The notes under the pieces are model-generated. The model did not search any database. It was not told the origin of the DNA and worked only from the letters and a program-made list of their open reading frames with translations. The translations under genes were made by a program, and so were the position numbers. This document shows, piece after piece, positions 9,252 through 16,799 of a stretch of DNA of 64,000 nt (positions are counted from its first letter, which is position 1; each line of letters starts with the position of its first letter). The DNA is from Phycisphaerales bacterium (lineage in GTDB: Bacteria; Planctomycetota; Phycisphaerae; Phycisphaerales; SM1A02), in NCBI GenBank assembly GCA_022446885.1, contig JAKVBU010000006.1, forward strand, positions 186,001-250,000, given 5' to 3'.

Positions 9252-9905
9252 GTGGGAGGTAGTCTTGGTGACACCGACTGAGGACTGCAGCACTTCAAGC
9301 AGTCGCTCGAAGACGGTGTCCTCGTCGACAGTCGCGTCGATGAGCACCATGTCGTCGGGCCGCTGCTGAGCAAGCAGGTGATAGCCCTCACGAACACGAC
9401 GGTGAAAGGCGGCGCCCTTTTGTTCCATCCGATCGAGGAGCGGGTTGAGACGCCCCGCTGCCGTCCGCTCATCGACATCGAAGATGATCGACAGGTCGGG
9501 CCAACACCCCCCAGTTGCCACCTCCGCCGTGCGAAGAATGTCGTGCATCGGCACACCTCCAGCCGTGCCCTGATAGGCACACGTCGATGCGACAAACCGG
9601 TCGGCCACAACCAGTGCCCCCGACTGCAGCGCTGGCTGAATGATCGTCTCTACGAGTTGCGCTCTGGAGCTCATGTACAGCAGCATCTCGGCCCTCGCCG
9701 TCAGATCAGTGTTCTCTGGATCGAGCAGCAGATCGCGAATTCGCTCCCCTACCGCTGTCCCTCCAGGCTCACGCACCTCTACCACGGCCAGCCCCTGCAC
9801 CCGCGCCCATGCGAGAAAGCGAGACAGTTGGGTTGATTTGCCAGACCCGTCCGGCCCTTCGAAGGCAAGAAAGCGGCCGGCCAGTTGCTGCGTCCATGGG
9901 CTCAT
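9249..9905 (-). CDS. tmk: Thymidylate kinase
   Basis: 218 aa; phosphorylates dTMP to dTDP with ATP. Visible motifs are the P-loop FEGPDGSGKSTQ near residue 15, the DR motif in VVADRFVASTCAYQGTAGG, and the dTMP-binding REPGGT. The length is normal for Tmk. I start at the ATG at 9905 (MSPWTQQ). The frame stays open upstream to 10370, but that stretch has no kinase similarity and is antisense to the divergent gene. Only 27 bp separate its start from that neighbour's. Confidence 0.95.
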   Translation of the reverse strand: MSPWTQQLAGRFLAFEGPDGSGKSTQLSRFLAWARVQGLAVVEVREPGGTAVGERIRDLLLDPENTDLTARAEMLLYMSSRAQLVETIIQPALQSGALVVADRFVASTCAYQGTAGGVPMHDILRTAEVATGGCWPDLSIIFDVDERTAAGRLNPLLDRMEQKGAAFHRRVREGYHLLAQQRPDDMVLIDATVDEDTVFERLLEVLQSSVGVTKTTSH

Positions 9906-9932
9906 GACGGGTACCTTGACACCCGAAGCCTC

Positions 9933-10436
9933 ATGCCGCAAGCAGACTCCACTTCCCAGACTCGACCGATGACCTTGCTGCCGCCCGCTGAGCATCGGGG
10001 CCGCAGGAAGAGCATCCAGATTCCACATGACCAGACGCCAGGTCGTCTGGAAATCGAAGATGGAACAGCCCTCTTTCCTGACTGGGACGGCGCTCGAGAT
10101 GACTCGGGTGTGCTGCGCCGCTGCATTCTGTGCGGTGAGGAGCAGCTCTTCCGGCGCAAACTGCTGCCACAGGTCACGGGGCTGGTCGTGGTGCTGGCGT
10201 TCACCCTCGCGCTGCTGAGCATCCTTGGGTACTTCGGTGGCCCGGTTGTGCTGGGGATCATGGTCGCGCTGTTGCTGATCGATCTGGCAATTCTGTTCTT
10301 CAGCCCGCAGTCGCTGGAGTGCTACCGATGCCATGCGGAGTATCGCGACCTGGAAATGGGCTCGTGGCACAAGCCTTGGAGCAGGTCGCTAGCTCGCCGA
10401 CTTGCTCAGGACGAAGGCCCCCTCGAGTCCGGCTGA
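9933..10436 (+). CDS. Two-TM membrane protein with split zinc ribbon
   Basis: 167 aa, family not recognised. CILCGEE before and CYRCHAEY after a hydrophobic block (about residues 85-125; two adjacent TM helices) make a CxxC...CxxC pair that could bind one zinc ion on the cytoplasmic side. The start at 9933 is chosen from the divergent spacing with tmk; ATG at 9969 is an alternative. It converges on ubiB with a 3-nt gap. Confidence 0.6.
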   Translation: MPQADSTSQTRPMTLLPPAEHRGRRKSIQIPHDQTPGRLEIEDGTALFPDWDGARDDSGVLRRCILCGEEQLFRRKLLPQVTGLVVVLAFTLALLSILGYFGGPVVLGIMVALLLIDLAILFFSPQSLECYRCHAEYRDLEMGSWHKPWSRSLARRLAQDEGPLESG

Positions 10437-10439
10437 CTC

Positions 10440-12137
10440 TCAGCGTCGCTTCTTCTTGCGCCAATCCACCCGAACTCGATGAATCAGGTTCTCGCCCAGA
10501 ATCAGCCCGGCGAGGGAGAAACTGATGATGAAGCCGATGAAACCGACTGTCTTCAGCGCAGCACCGTCCTCTCCCGCCGCGAGCACAAGAATGGCTGAAG
10601 CCATGATCATCGCAGCGATGAGCATGCTGTAGGAGATCTGCCGGGAGGCATGATGGATCGTGTGTTCCATCGTGCCGAGGCCATCAACGTCAATGGTCAC
10701 TCGAGTCTTGTTGTGGAGGAGGCGGTCCATGAAGGTCCGCACCCGGGTTGGCAGGATCTCGGCCAACTTGACCCATGAAATCGCGTTGTTTCGCAGGCGA
10801 CGCTTGATCTCCGGCAGGGCGTATTGCCGCTTGATGAGCTTCTCCACGTGCGGGCGAGCAAATGTGATCAGATCGAATGATGGGTCGAGGTCTTCCGCGA
10901 CACCTTCGATTGTGGTGAGGGCTTTGATCATCATCACGATGTCGCCTGGACACTGCAGTCGGTGCTTTCGCAAGCCCTCGGTAAACGCTGTCAGCACCGC
11001 TGACATGTCGATCTCTGAGAATGCCTTGCTGGTGAATTGATCAAGAAACTCCTGCAGGTCACGTCTCAACGCGCGATCGTCCACCGCAGTCTCGTCAACT
11101 CGCCCCAGTGCGAGGAAAGACTCGTAGACGCGATCGATGTCGCCATCGGCCACGCCGTGAATCAGGTTCGCCAGATCGGTGACCGTCTCCTTGTCAACTC
11201 GCCCGGCCATGCCGCAGTCGATAAAGCACAACCGCCCATCGGGCATGGCGAACAGATTGCCTGGATGCGGGTCCGCGTGAAAGAAGCCCTTCTCAAGCAC
11301 CTGACGAAGCACCGTGTAGGCCCCCGCCCGAACGAGCTTGCGCCGCTCCACTTCACTCAGCCCCGCTTCACGCCAGTGCGAGAGGATCGTGCCCTTGATC
11401 TCCTCCAGCCCAAGCACCCGCTTGCGGGTCACGTCCCAGTGAACTTCTGGGAACCAAGCCTCTTCATCAGGTTCGAGATTCGACCTGAACAGGTCTGTGT
11501 TTCGGCCTTCATGCTCCAGATCGAGCTCGTAGCGCATTGCCTCGGAGAAGTTCTTCACAACAGCGACCGGATCGAACGGGAGGTCATCGACGTGCTCGGC
11601 CACCCATGCGGCGACCGCCGTGAGAATCTCCATGTCCTGATTGACGGTTTTGTCGATCCCCGGACGCAGCACCTTCAGGATGATCTCGGTGCCATCTTTG
11701 AGTTTGGCCCGATGCGCTTGTGCCATGGAGGCTGCGGCGAGTGGAACCTCTTCGATGTGGTCGAAGAGCTCATCCAGATTGCCCAGGTCCGCTCGCAACT
11801 GAGCCTCGATCTTTGGCCAAGGCACGTGCGGCACGTCGTCTTGCAGCTTCTGCAGTTCGGCGATGTACTCCGGCCCCAGCACGTCGGGCCTTGTACTGAG
11901 CACCTGTCCGAGTTTGATGAACGTTGGCCCGAGCGCTTCCAGAGCGAGCCTGAGACGAGCGGGCCGACGAAGATGCTCCGTCTCGGGGCGAGGCTTGCGA
12001 TGAATGATCCGGCTGCTCTTGGCCAGCAACAGGTCAAGTTTGGCCTGGTCAAAGAACTCCCGGAATCCAAACCCCACGAGCACCGAGAGAATCTCGCGAT
12101 AGCGCCCCGCGTGCCGGATGAACTGCAGCATGGACAT
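10440..12137 (-). CDS. ubiB: ABC1/UbiB-family atypical kinase
   Basis: 565 aa, membrane-anchored UbiB/ADCK-type protein linked to isoprenoid quinone biosynthesis. The family-specific KxGQ helix (FIKLGQVLSTRPD) and Ala-rich nucleotide loop (AAASMAQAH) are present, along with catalytic HADPHPGN and the metal-binding FIDCGMAG. Two C-terminal TM helices are visible (about residues 500-550). It follows the DEAD-box gene by 5 nt with GGAGGAG as its Shine-Dalgarno, so the two form an operon. Activity in this group is ATPase-like; the direct substrate is unresolved. Confidence 0.92.
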   Translation of the reverse strand: MSMLQFIRHAGRYREILSVLVGFGFREFFDQAKLDLLLAKSSRIIHRKPRPETEHLRRPARLRLALEALGPTFIKLGQVLSTRPDVLGPEYIAELQKLQDDVPHVPWPKIEAQLRADLGNLDELFDHIEEVPLAAASMAQAHRAKLKDGTEIILKVLRPGIDKTVNQDMEILTAVAAWVAEHVDDLPFDPVAVVKNFSEAMRYELDLEHEGRNTDLFRSNLEPDEEAWFPEVHWDVTRKRVLGLEEIKGTILSHWREAGLSEVERRKLVRAGAYTVLRQVLEKGFFHADPHPGNLFAMPDGRLCFIDCGMAGRVDKETVTDLANLIHGVADGDIDRVYESFLALGRVDETAVDDRALRRDLQEFLDQFTSKAFSEIDMSAVLTAFTEGLRKHRLQCPGDIVMMIKALTTIEGVAEDLDPSFDLITFARPHVEKLIKRQYALPEIKRRLRNNAISWVKLAEILPTRVRTFMDRLLHNKTRVTIDVDGLGTMEHTIHHASRQISYSMLIAAMIMASAILVLAAGEDGAALKTVGFIGFIISFSLAGLILGENLIHRVRVDWRKKKRR

Positions 12138-12142
12138 CTGCT

Positions 12143-13558
12143 CTACTCCTCCGGGCGCACGATACCGCGGCCCGGCTTGTCCTTCGGATTTACTCGAGAT
12201 GATGCGGACTTGCGCCGCCCCGGCCCAACACGCCGTTTGCCTCCGGCCCGTTTGCCCTTCAGCTCATCCTGTAGCCAACCCGGCAGACGCTCAGTATCGC
12301 CACCTCGCTTGGACTTACCCTTGGAGGCGCGTGCAGTCGAACTTGAACCAGCACGTTTGGCCTTCGCTCCAACAGGCCTGCCAGCAGGCTTGAACCCCTC
12401 CACCGACTCAGGCCGAGCAACGACCCGGGCATCTGAAGCCATCTTTCGCCAGTCGCCTCGCTCACCCTCGGCGATGAACGTCCATGCGACGCCTGGGGCC
12501 TTTGACCCGTGTGCAGCCCGCCCCGAACGGTGCACAAGATCCTCGGCCCCATTAGGCAGGTCGTAGTTCACCACATGCCGTACGCCGGGAATGTGCAGGC
12601 CACGGCTGGCGACATCGGTTGCGACCAACACATCCAGATCGCCCTCTGCAAAGGCGGCCAGTGCTCGACGCCGCTGCGCCTGGGATCGATCGCCATGCAA
12701 CTGCCCCACCGTGACCCCATTTCGACGGAGCGCCGTGGCGACCCAGCCGGTTCGCCTTCTCGTGCGGCAGAAGATCAGTGCCTTGCGTAACTGGCCGGCC
12801 GAAATCAGGTGCAGGAGCAGATCCACCCGGTCTCCGGGATGAACTTCCACCATGTGATGCCGGACATGGCCGACGGCGTGGGTGTTGGGATGCACTTCCA
12901 ATCGAATTGCACCCTTGAGCAGATCCTGCGCCAGGGACTCGACCTCCGCTGGCATGGTGGCGCTCAGCAGAAGCGTTCTGGATCGCCGCGGCAGCCGTTC
13001 AACCAACCACCGAATCTGCGGCCGAAAGCCCATGTCGAGCAGCCGATCCGCTTCGTCCACAACGAAGACCCCGGCCTCGGAAGGGTCCAACACGCCGGCC
13101 TCAACCAGCTCACGCAGCCGCCCGGGTGTGCCCACCAGAATGTCTACGCCCCGTTCAATGGCCTCTGCCTGCTGCCCCATGGACACCTTTCCCCACACAG
13201 CCGTCGATCGCAACACTGTGTCTCGAATGAGCCCGGCAACCACCTTGCCCACCTGCTCTGCGAGTTCTCGAGTTGGCACGAGCGCGATGCACCGCAGCCG
13301 CTCAGTCGGCGACATACGAGTGCCCTTGGCGGGCTTGTCCTCCAGCAGTTGCTGTGCAATGGGCACTGCCCATGCAAGTGTCTTTCCACTGCCAGTAGAG
13401 GCGAGCGCCAACACGTCACGCCCTTCGAGAATTGCGGGAATGACCTGTGCCTGCACATCGCGAGGGCGGCGAACACCCTCGCGTCGGAGATTGTCGATCA
13501 GCCGCGGGCCGATGCCCAATTCAGAGAATCCGCTTCGTGTTGAATCGTCCAAAGTCAT
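12143..13558 (-). CDS. DEAD-box RNA helicase, RhlE-like
   Basis: 471 aa ATP-dependent RNA helicase. In order: a Q-motif-like FSELGIGPRL, motif I ASTGSGKT, VVDEADRLLDMGF (motif II), SATMP (motif III), and motif VI HRSGRAAHG. The last departs from the usual HRxGRxGR because the second arginine-finger position is His. A basic C-terminal tail (about 70 residues rich in Lys/Arg/Gly) probably binds RNA. The start is the ATG at 13558; an upstream in-frame extension to 13651 lacks family similarity. It heads an operon with ubiB. Confidence 0.93.
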   Translation of the reverse strand: MTLDDSTRSGFSELGIGPRLIDNLRREGVRRPRDVQAQVIPAILEGRDVLALASTGSGKTLAWAVPIAQQLLEDKPAKGTRMSPTERLRCIALVPTRELAEQVGKVVAGLIRDTVLRSTAVWGKVSMGQQAEAIERGVDILVGTPGRLRELVEAGVLDPSEAGVFVVDEADRLLDMGFRPQIRWLVERLPRRSRTLLLSATMPAEVESLAQDLLKGAIRLEVHPNTHAVGHVRHHMVEVHPGDRVDLLLHLISAGQLRKALIFCRTRRRTGWVATALRRNGVTVGQLHGDRSQAQRRRALAAFAEGDLDVLVATDVASRGLHIPGVRHVVNYDLPNGAEDLVHRSGRAAHGSKAPGVAWTFIAEGERGDWRKMASDARVVARPESVEGFKPAGRPVGAKAKRAGSSSTARASKGKSKRGGDTERLPGWLQDELKGKRAGGKRRVGPGRRKSASSRVNPKDKPGRGIVRPEE

Positions 13559-13907
13559 GAAAAATCGGTAGTCCGCGCTTGCCTTGTCGTGCCGAGGGGG
13601 GCACACTTCCCCGGCAATGATGCAGCCTACGGGAAACCGCCGACGAAACATCGCTCACACCCATGCGGGTGCCAGAGCGATCGCTGCATCTGCGCCGACG
13701 CAGCATGGCATGCATCAGGCCACGTATCGCGGCCTCCTTTGCACCTTTGTCTGCCTGTGCAAGGCGATCTGGACCACGCTCACTGTTCGAGCGGGGCACT
13801 CCCGGAGAGACTGACCAGAACACCACGTTCCCAAGTCACCTTCGACGCCCCGCCCGAAACGGCGGGGCGTCTTTCATTCATTGGACCCCTACACACAGAG
13901 AACCCTC
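13559..13907. other. 349-bp intergenic region without a convincing gene
   Basis: Lies between the divergent helicase and a plus-strand hypothetical gene. Several short inverted repeats are visible, such as CTGCG-CCGA-CGCAG near 13690 and TTGCAC/GTGCAA near 13740-13762. The region ends with a GC-rich hairpin at 13845-13870. No ORF in it has plausible codon use. A structured RNA is possible but unproven. Confidence 0.4.
13845..13875 (+). terminator. Intrinsic terminator-like hairpin
   Basis: A 10-bp perfect GC-rich stem (ACGCCCCGCC at 13845-13854, GGCGGGGCGT at 13861-13870) with loop CGAAAC is followed by CTTTC. The T-run is short. No plus-strand gene lies upstream, so it would end an unannotated transcript or act as an attenuator before 13908. 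Confidence 0.5.
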
Positions 13908-14612
13908 ATGGAGATGCACGACGACACCACAAACTCCCTCCCTCCCCCCGCGGGCGCCGCCCGCCGCTCCCCCGGCACGCCAGGCCTTGCCTCGCTGCTG
14001 AGCGGGTGGTGGCTCCGCGTCGAGACTGCGGGCGGTCCCCGATCCGATCAACGGACCAGGGCGACCGTCTGTGGTCCGGGGGTTCGATCACTTGGCCTGA
14101 CGCTCGCTCGCATGGCCGCCCAACCTCAATGGATCGTCGATGGCTCTATCCATGCTCAGGCGGACCTCGCCTTGAAGGCTGGCCAAGAGTCTGCCCAGCG
14201 GTTGCTGCTGGTTGATGGAGTGTTGGAACAGGCCGATGTCGAGGTCATCCAGCGAGTGATCGCCGGCGGCGGGTCGGCCTTCGATGTTGAGATACGGGCG
14301 CTGGCTGAGGTGTGCGTGCGTGAAGACAGCATCGAGATCGAGTGTCTTGACCCGGAGGCGGTGGACATGCTCGCAGCGAATCTGCTGCGGGCACATGTCG
14401 CGCGGTGCCTGCAGTGTGCACCAGGGTCGATCACTGAGCCGCCGCTCGACATCGTCGCTCGGGCCCGCAGTGGATCTGATCTCATGCTGCGACCGATCGA
14501 GACTGACGTCATGCGATCAACTGTGGATGTGGGCCTGGGTCGCCGAACCAACAGCCCCGCCCGCGATTCGATCATCTACGACCGATTGACCGGGACATGG
14601 CATATGGACTGA
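13908..14612 (+). CDS. Hypothetical protein
   Basis: 234 aa from ATG 13908; not recognised. The first ~68 residues are Pro/Gly/Arg-rich and low in predicted structure. From MAAQPQW (ATG 14112) onward the sequence looks like a folded alpha/beta protein: QWIVDGSIHAQAD, LLLVDGVLEQADVEVIQ, IEIECLDPEAVDML. The true start may therefore be 14112 (166 aa). No signal peptide or TM segment. It converges on the PAAR gene with a 46-bp gap that holds only a weak hairpin. Confidence 0.55.
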   Translation: MEMHDDTTNSLPPPAGAARRSPGTPGLASLLSGWWLRVETAGGPRSDQRTRATVCGPGVRSLGLTLARMAAQPQWIVDGSIHAQADLALKAGQESAQRLLLVDGVLEQADVEVIQRVIAGGGSAFDVEIRALAEVCVREDSIEIECLDPEAVDMLAANLLRAHVARCLQCAPGSITEPPLDIVARARSGSDLMLRPIETDVMRSTVDVGLGRRTNSPARDSIIYDRLTGTWHMD

Positions 14613-14658
14613 CTCAAGTCTTGCCAACAAGGCCTTGACTCGCTCAAACGATGCTGGC

Positions 14659-14958
14659 TCACACAATTATTGTGGGCTCGCCCTCAAGCACACAGCCACC
14701 GTGATCCGTCATGGCGGTGAGTGTCGCCACGGGCAGAACGTCTGCGATGAACGCGGGCGAGCCTTCCAAGATGGTCGCGGGTGGACCGATGCACATAGCC
14801 ATGCTGGTGATGGTTGCTGCTGGCAGGATGCCGAGAATGATGTTGTCGGCCTCGGTCTCGAGAATCACGCCACCAACATGCGGCACGGGGCCATCGAGCA
14901 TCGGACACACTTGCATGCAGGTCAGAAATGCGGCTGGCATCACCATGGCAGCGAGCAT
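14659..14958 (-). CDS. Orphan PAAR-repeat protein
   Basis: 99 aa from ATG 14958 (ATGs at 14946 and 14940 are equally possible, the last giving MPAAFLTCM). The pattern matches the PAAR family that caps the spike of type VI secretion and related contractile systems: three PAAR-like turns (PAAF, PAAT, PVAT), alternating with VCPMLDGPVPHVGG, CIGPPATILEGSP and DHGGCVLEGEP. The Arg of the PAAR signature is lost in all three turns, while the His/Cys candidates for metal binding at the tip remain. It lies 76 nt downstream of rpsG on the same strand. No VgrG, sheath, baseplate or Rhs genes are in the window. Confidence 0.75.
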   Translation of the reverse strand: MLAAMVMPAAFLTCMQVCPMLDGPVPHVGGVILETEADNIILGILPAATITSMAMCIGPPATILEGSPAFIADVLPVATLTAMTDHGGCVLEGEPTIIV

Positions 14959-15034
14959 ACCACGCAACAGCAGAGGGAGAGGAAACGCGCCCTGATCCCC
15001 CTCCAAGTTGCCTGACCTGCCTATGTTCCCTGAA

Positions 15035-15529
15035 TCACCAGGCGAAGTGGCTGAAGGCCTTGTTGGCCTCGGCCATTCGGTGGGTCTGCTCACGAGTGGT
15101 GACGGCCTTGCCTTCATTATTGGCGGCGTCATAGAGCTCGCGAGCCAACCGATCGGCGATGGGCTTGCCCTTCTCGCCGCGGGCGGCACTGATGATCCAA
15201 CGGAACGCCAGGCTCTGGCGGCGGCGCTGTGTCACGGGCATGGGCACCTGATAGTTGGCACCACCGACCCGCTTGGATCGAACTTCGACGTTTGGCTTGA
15301 CGTTCTCAATGGCCTGCCGGAAAGCCTCGATGGACGTCTCAGGCATGCCGTCGCGCTTGTCCTTGTCGATCCGCGCCTGGATTTTGTCCAGCGCGTCGTA
15401 GACAGCACGTTGGGCCGTGGACTTCTTGCCATCGACCATGACGCAGTTGATGAACTTGGCCAAGACCTTGTCGCCGTGGCGGGGGTCCGGGCGGAGCTGC
15501 TTTTCAGAGTGAGTGATACGACCAGCCAT
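15035..15529 (-). CDS. rpsG: 30S ribosomal protein S7
   Basis: 164 aa, slightly longer than the usual ~156. It nucleates assembly of the 16S rRNA 3' head domain and contacts tRNA in the exit site. Clear S7 motifs: [37 protein letters not shown] and [15 protein letters not shown] at the C-terminus. It follows rpsL by 136 nt. The usual downstream fusA/tufA are absent; the next same-strand gene is the PAAR protein. Confidence 0.97.
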   Translation of the reverse strand: MAGRITHSEKQLRPDPRHGDKVLAKFINCVMVDGKKSTAQRAVYDALDKIQARIDKDKRDGMPETSIEAFRQAIENVKPNVEVRSKRVGGANYQVPMPVTQRRRQSLAFRWIISAARGEKGKPIADRLARELYDAANNEGKAVTTREQTHRMAEANKAFSHFAW

Positions 15530-15665
15530 GATCGGCTTCCTTTCGGCTCATCCTGCCCGTTTCTCGGGCACCTGTGTTCACCGCTCCGGTCGTGGAGCGA
15601 TTACTTGCCTGCACGCACCAACTGCATGCATGAGTTGTCACGACGCACGTTGCGTCGCACAGAGA
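15530..15665 (-). promoter_or_regulatory. rpsL-rpsG spacer with three small hairpins
   Basis: Perfect short stem-loops are visible: CGACGCA-CGT-TGCGTCG (15641-15657, just after the rpsL stop), a CGCTCC/GGAGCG hairpin near 15580-15597, and GCCCG-TTTCT-CGGGC near 15556-15570. None has a T-run on the minus strand. RNA processing, partial termination or S7 autoregulation are possible; the choice is inference. Confidence 0.4.
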
Positions 15666-16040
15666 TCACTTCTTGCCGCGCTTGACGCCGTACTTGGAAC
15701 GGCCCTTCTTGCGGCCTTCGACACCGAGTGTGTCGTGCGAACCACGAACGACGTGGTAGCGAACACCGGGAAGGTCACGGACACGCCCACCACGCACAAG
15801 CACGATCGAGTGCTCCTGCAGGTTGTGTCCTTCGCCGCCGATGTAGGCAGTGACTTCCTTGCCATTGCTCAGACGCACACGTGCAACCTTTCGAAGTGCC
15901 GAGTTGGGCTTCTTCGGGGTCACGGTTCGCACCTGCAGACACACGCCTCGCTTCTGCGGGCAGGCATCCAGATCGCGGACATTCGACTTCACTGCCGGGG
16001 ATCTGCGGGGCTTGCGAACGAGCTGATTAATGGTTGGCAT
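15666..16040 (-). CDS. rpsL: 30S ribosomal protein S12
   Basis: 124 aa; decoding-centre protein that controls translational accuracy. [14 protein letters not shown] and [18 protein letters not shown] are diagnostic. Lys43 is normal, but residue 88 (the Lys in [10 protein letters not shown] of most bacteria) is Arg here, codon CGT in [11 protein letters not shown]. Start MPTINQL at 16040 follows an AGAGGA Shine-Dalgarno, and TACACT at 16085-16080 gives a ~33-nt leader. The gene heads the rpsL-rpsG unit. Confidence 0.97.
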   Translation of the reverse strand: MPTINQLVRKPRRSPAVKSNVRDLDACPQKRGVCLQVRTVTPKKPNSALRKVARVRLSNGKEVTAYIGGEGHNLQEHSIVLVRGGRVRDLPGVRYHVVRGSHDTLGVEGRKKGRSKYGVKRGKK

Positions 16041-16079
16041 CGGTGTCCTCTGTACACACGCCGAAATGGCGAGCCGCGA

Positions 16080-16085
16080 AGTGTA
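16080..16085 (-). promoter_or_regulatory. Extended -10 promoter of rpsL
   Basis: On the minus strand TGCTACACT is an extended -10 (TGnTACACT), preceded by a T-rich spacer. A -35 match is poor. Predicted start is near 16073. Confidence 0.5.
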
Positions 16086-16205
16086 GCAAAAACCGCCCTC
16101 AACGCCACAAATCAAGCCCGCTCTGCGCCCCAATCCAGCTTGCCCAAAGGCTGACACCTACCCCCACTGGGGGGCTCTGATCGACGCATCGGACCCGGGA
16201 TGCCC

Positions 16206-16317
16206 TGTGGATAACTTGGGATACGTCCGGATAAGTCCGTATTGAGGACCTCTGAGGCCCGATCAGCGGGGATCGCTCGGTGGGCATAAACTATGCCGCT
16301 TCAAGGGGCCTTTTTTT
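16206..16317 (+). other. Structured spacer upstream of rnhA with hairpin and T-run
   Basis: Part of the ~300-bp gap between rpsL and rnhA. It contains CGATC-AGCGGG-GATCG (16260-16275), a perfect GGCATA-AAC-TATGCC hairpin (16283-16297), GGGGCC, and then seven T residues (16311-16317). GGCCC at 16256-16260 could pair with GGGCC just before the T-run, closing the whole element like an intrinsic terminator. Could be a small RNA or a leader attenuator for rnhA-purLQ; no family was recognised. Confidence 0.35.
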
Positions 16318-16340
16318 CGGTCCCAGGAGCCTGTGGCCTC

Positions 16341-16799
16341 GTGCCCCACACCCCCAACACCATGGTGGAATTGCACTTCGATGGCGCCTGCCTTGGCAAC
16401 CCAGGGCCGGGCGGATGGGCCTGCATCGTTCGCCAAGATGGGAATGAGGCGTTGCTCACGGGTGCCCAAGCCCAAACGACCAACAATCGCATGGAACTCT
16501 CGGCCGCGATCGCCGGGCTTTCTGAAGCGCCAGATGGCGCACATGTGTCGATGCACGGCGACTCGCAGTACGTGCTCAAGGGCATCGACGAGTGGATCGA
16601 CGGGTGGAAACGTCGCGGCTGGAAGCGAGCCGGCAACAAACGGGTCGAGAATGAAGACCTGTGGCGGATCATCGACGGACACCGTCAACGCCTCGTGATC
16701 AACACGACTTGGGTACGTGGCCATGCAGGCCATGAAGAGAATGAACGTTGCGACAAGGCTGCTCGCGCAGCAGCACAGGAGATCGCGCAGGATGGGTGA
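16341..16799 (+). CDS. rnhA: Ribonuclease HI
   Basis: Degrades RNA in RNA-DNA hybrids. All four catalytic acids are visible: Asp in FDGACLGNPGPGG, Glu in NNRMELSAA, Asp in HGDSQYV, and Asp in NERCDKAAR. The His of VRGHAGHEEN is also present. I chose GTG 16341 (152 aa) because AGGAG lies 11 nt upstream; ATG 16362 (145 aa) is the alternative. Its 3' end overlaps purL by 8 nt, so the two are translationally coupled. Confidence 0.93.
   Translation: MPHTPNTMVELHFDGACLGNPGPGGWACIVRQDGNEALLTGAQAQTTNNRMELSAAIAGLSEAPDGAHVSMHGDSQYVLKGIDEWIDGWKRRGWKRAGNKRVENEDLWRIIDGHRQRLVINTTWVRGHAGHEENERCDKAARAAAQEIAQDG

Noticed and set aside
9906-10370. N-terminal extension of Tmk
   Set aside because: Antisense to the divergent membrane-protein gene; Tmk similarity and normal length begin at 9905.
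11037-12566. Plus-strand open frame (509 codons) opposite ubiB and the helicase 3' end
   Set aside because: Crosses two real genes, shows no recognisable motif, and follows from the GC bias of the opposite strand.
14075-14100. GGTTCGATC resembling a tRNA T-loop
   Set aside because: No matching T-stem, acceptor stem or anticodon arm around it, and it lies inside an open frame.
14613-14658. Possible bidirectional terminator between the hypothetical and PAAR genes
   Set aside because: Only a 5-bp TCAAG/CTTGA stem with mismatches inside and no T-run.
16206-16214. Exact DnaA-box sequence TGTGGATAA upstream of rpsL
   Set aside because: A single 9-mer is expected by chance about once in two windows of this size; no further boxes, AT-rich unwinding element, dnaA or dnaN nearby.
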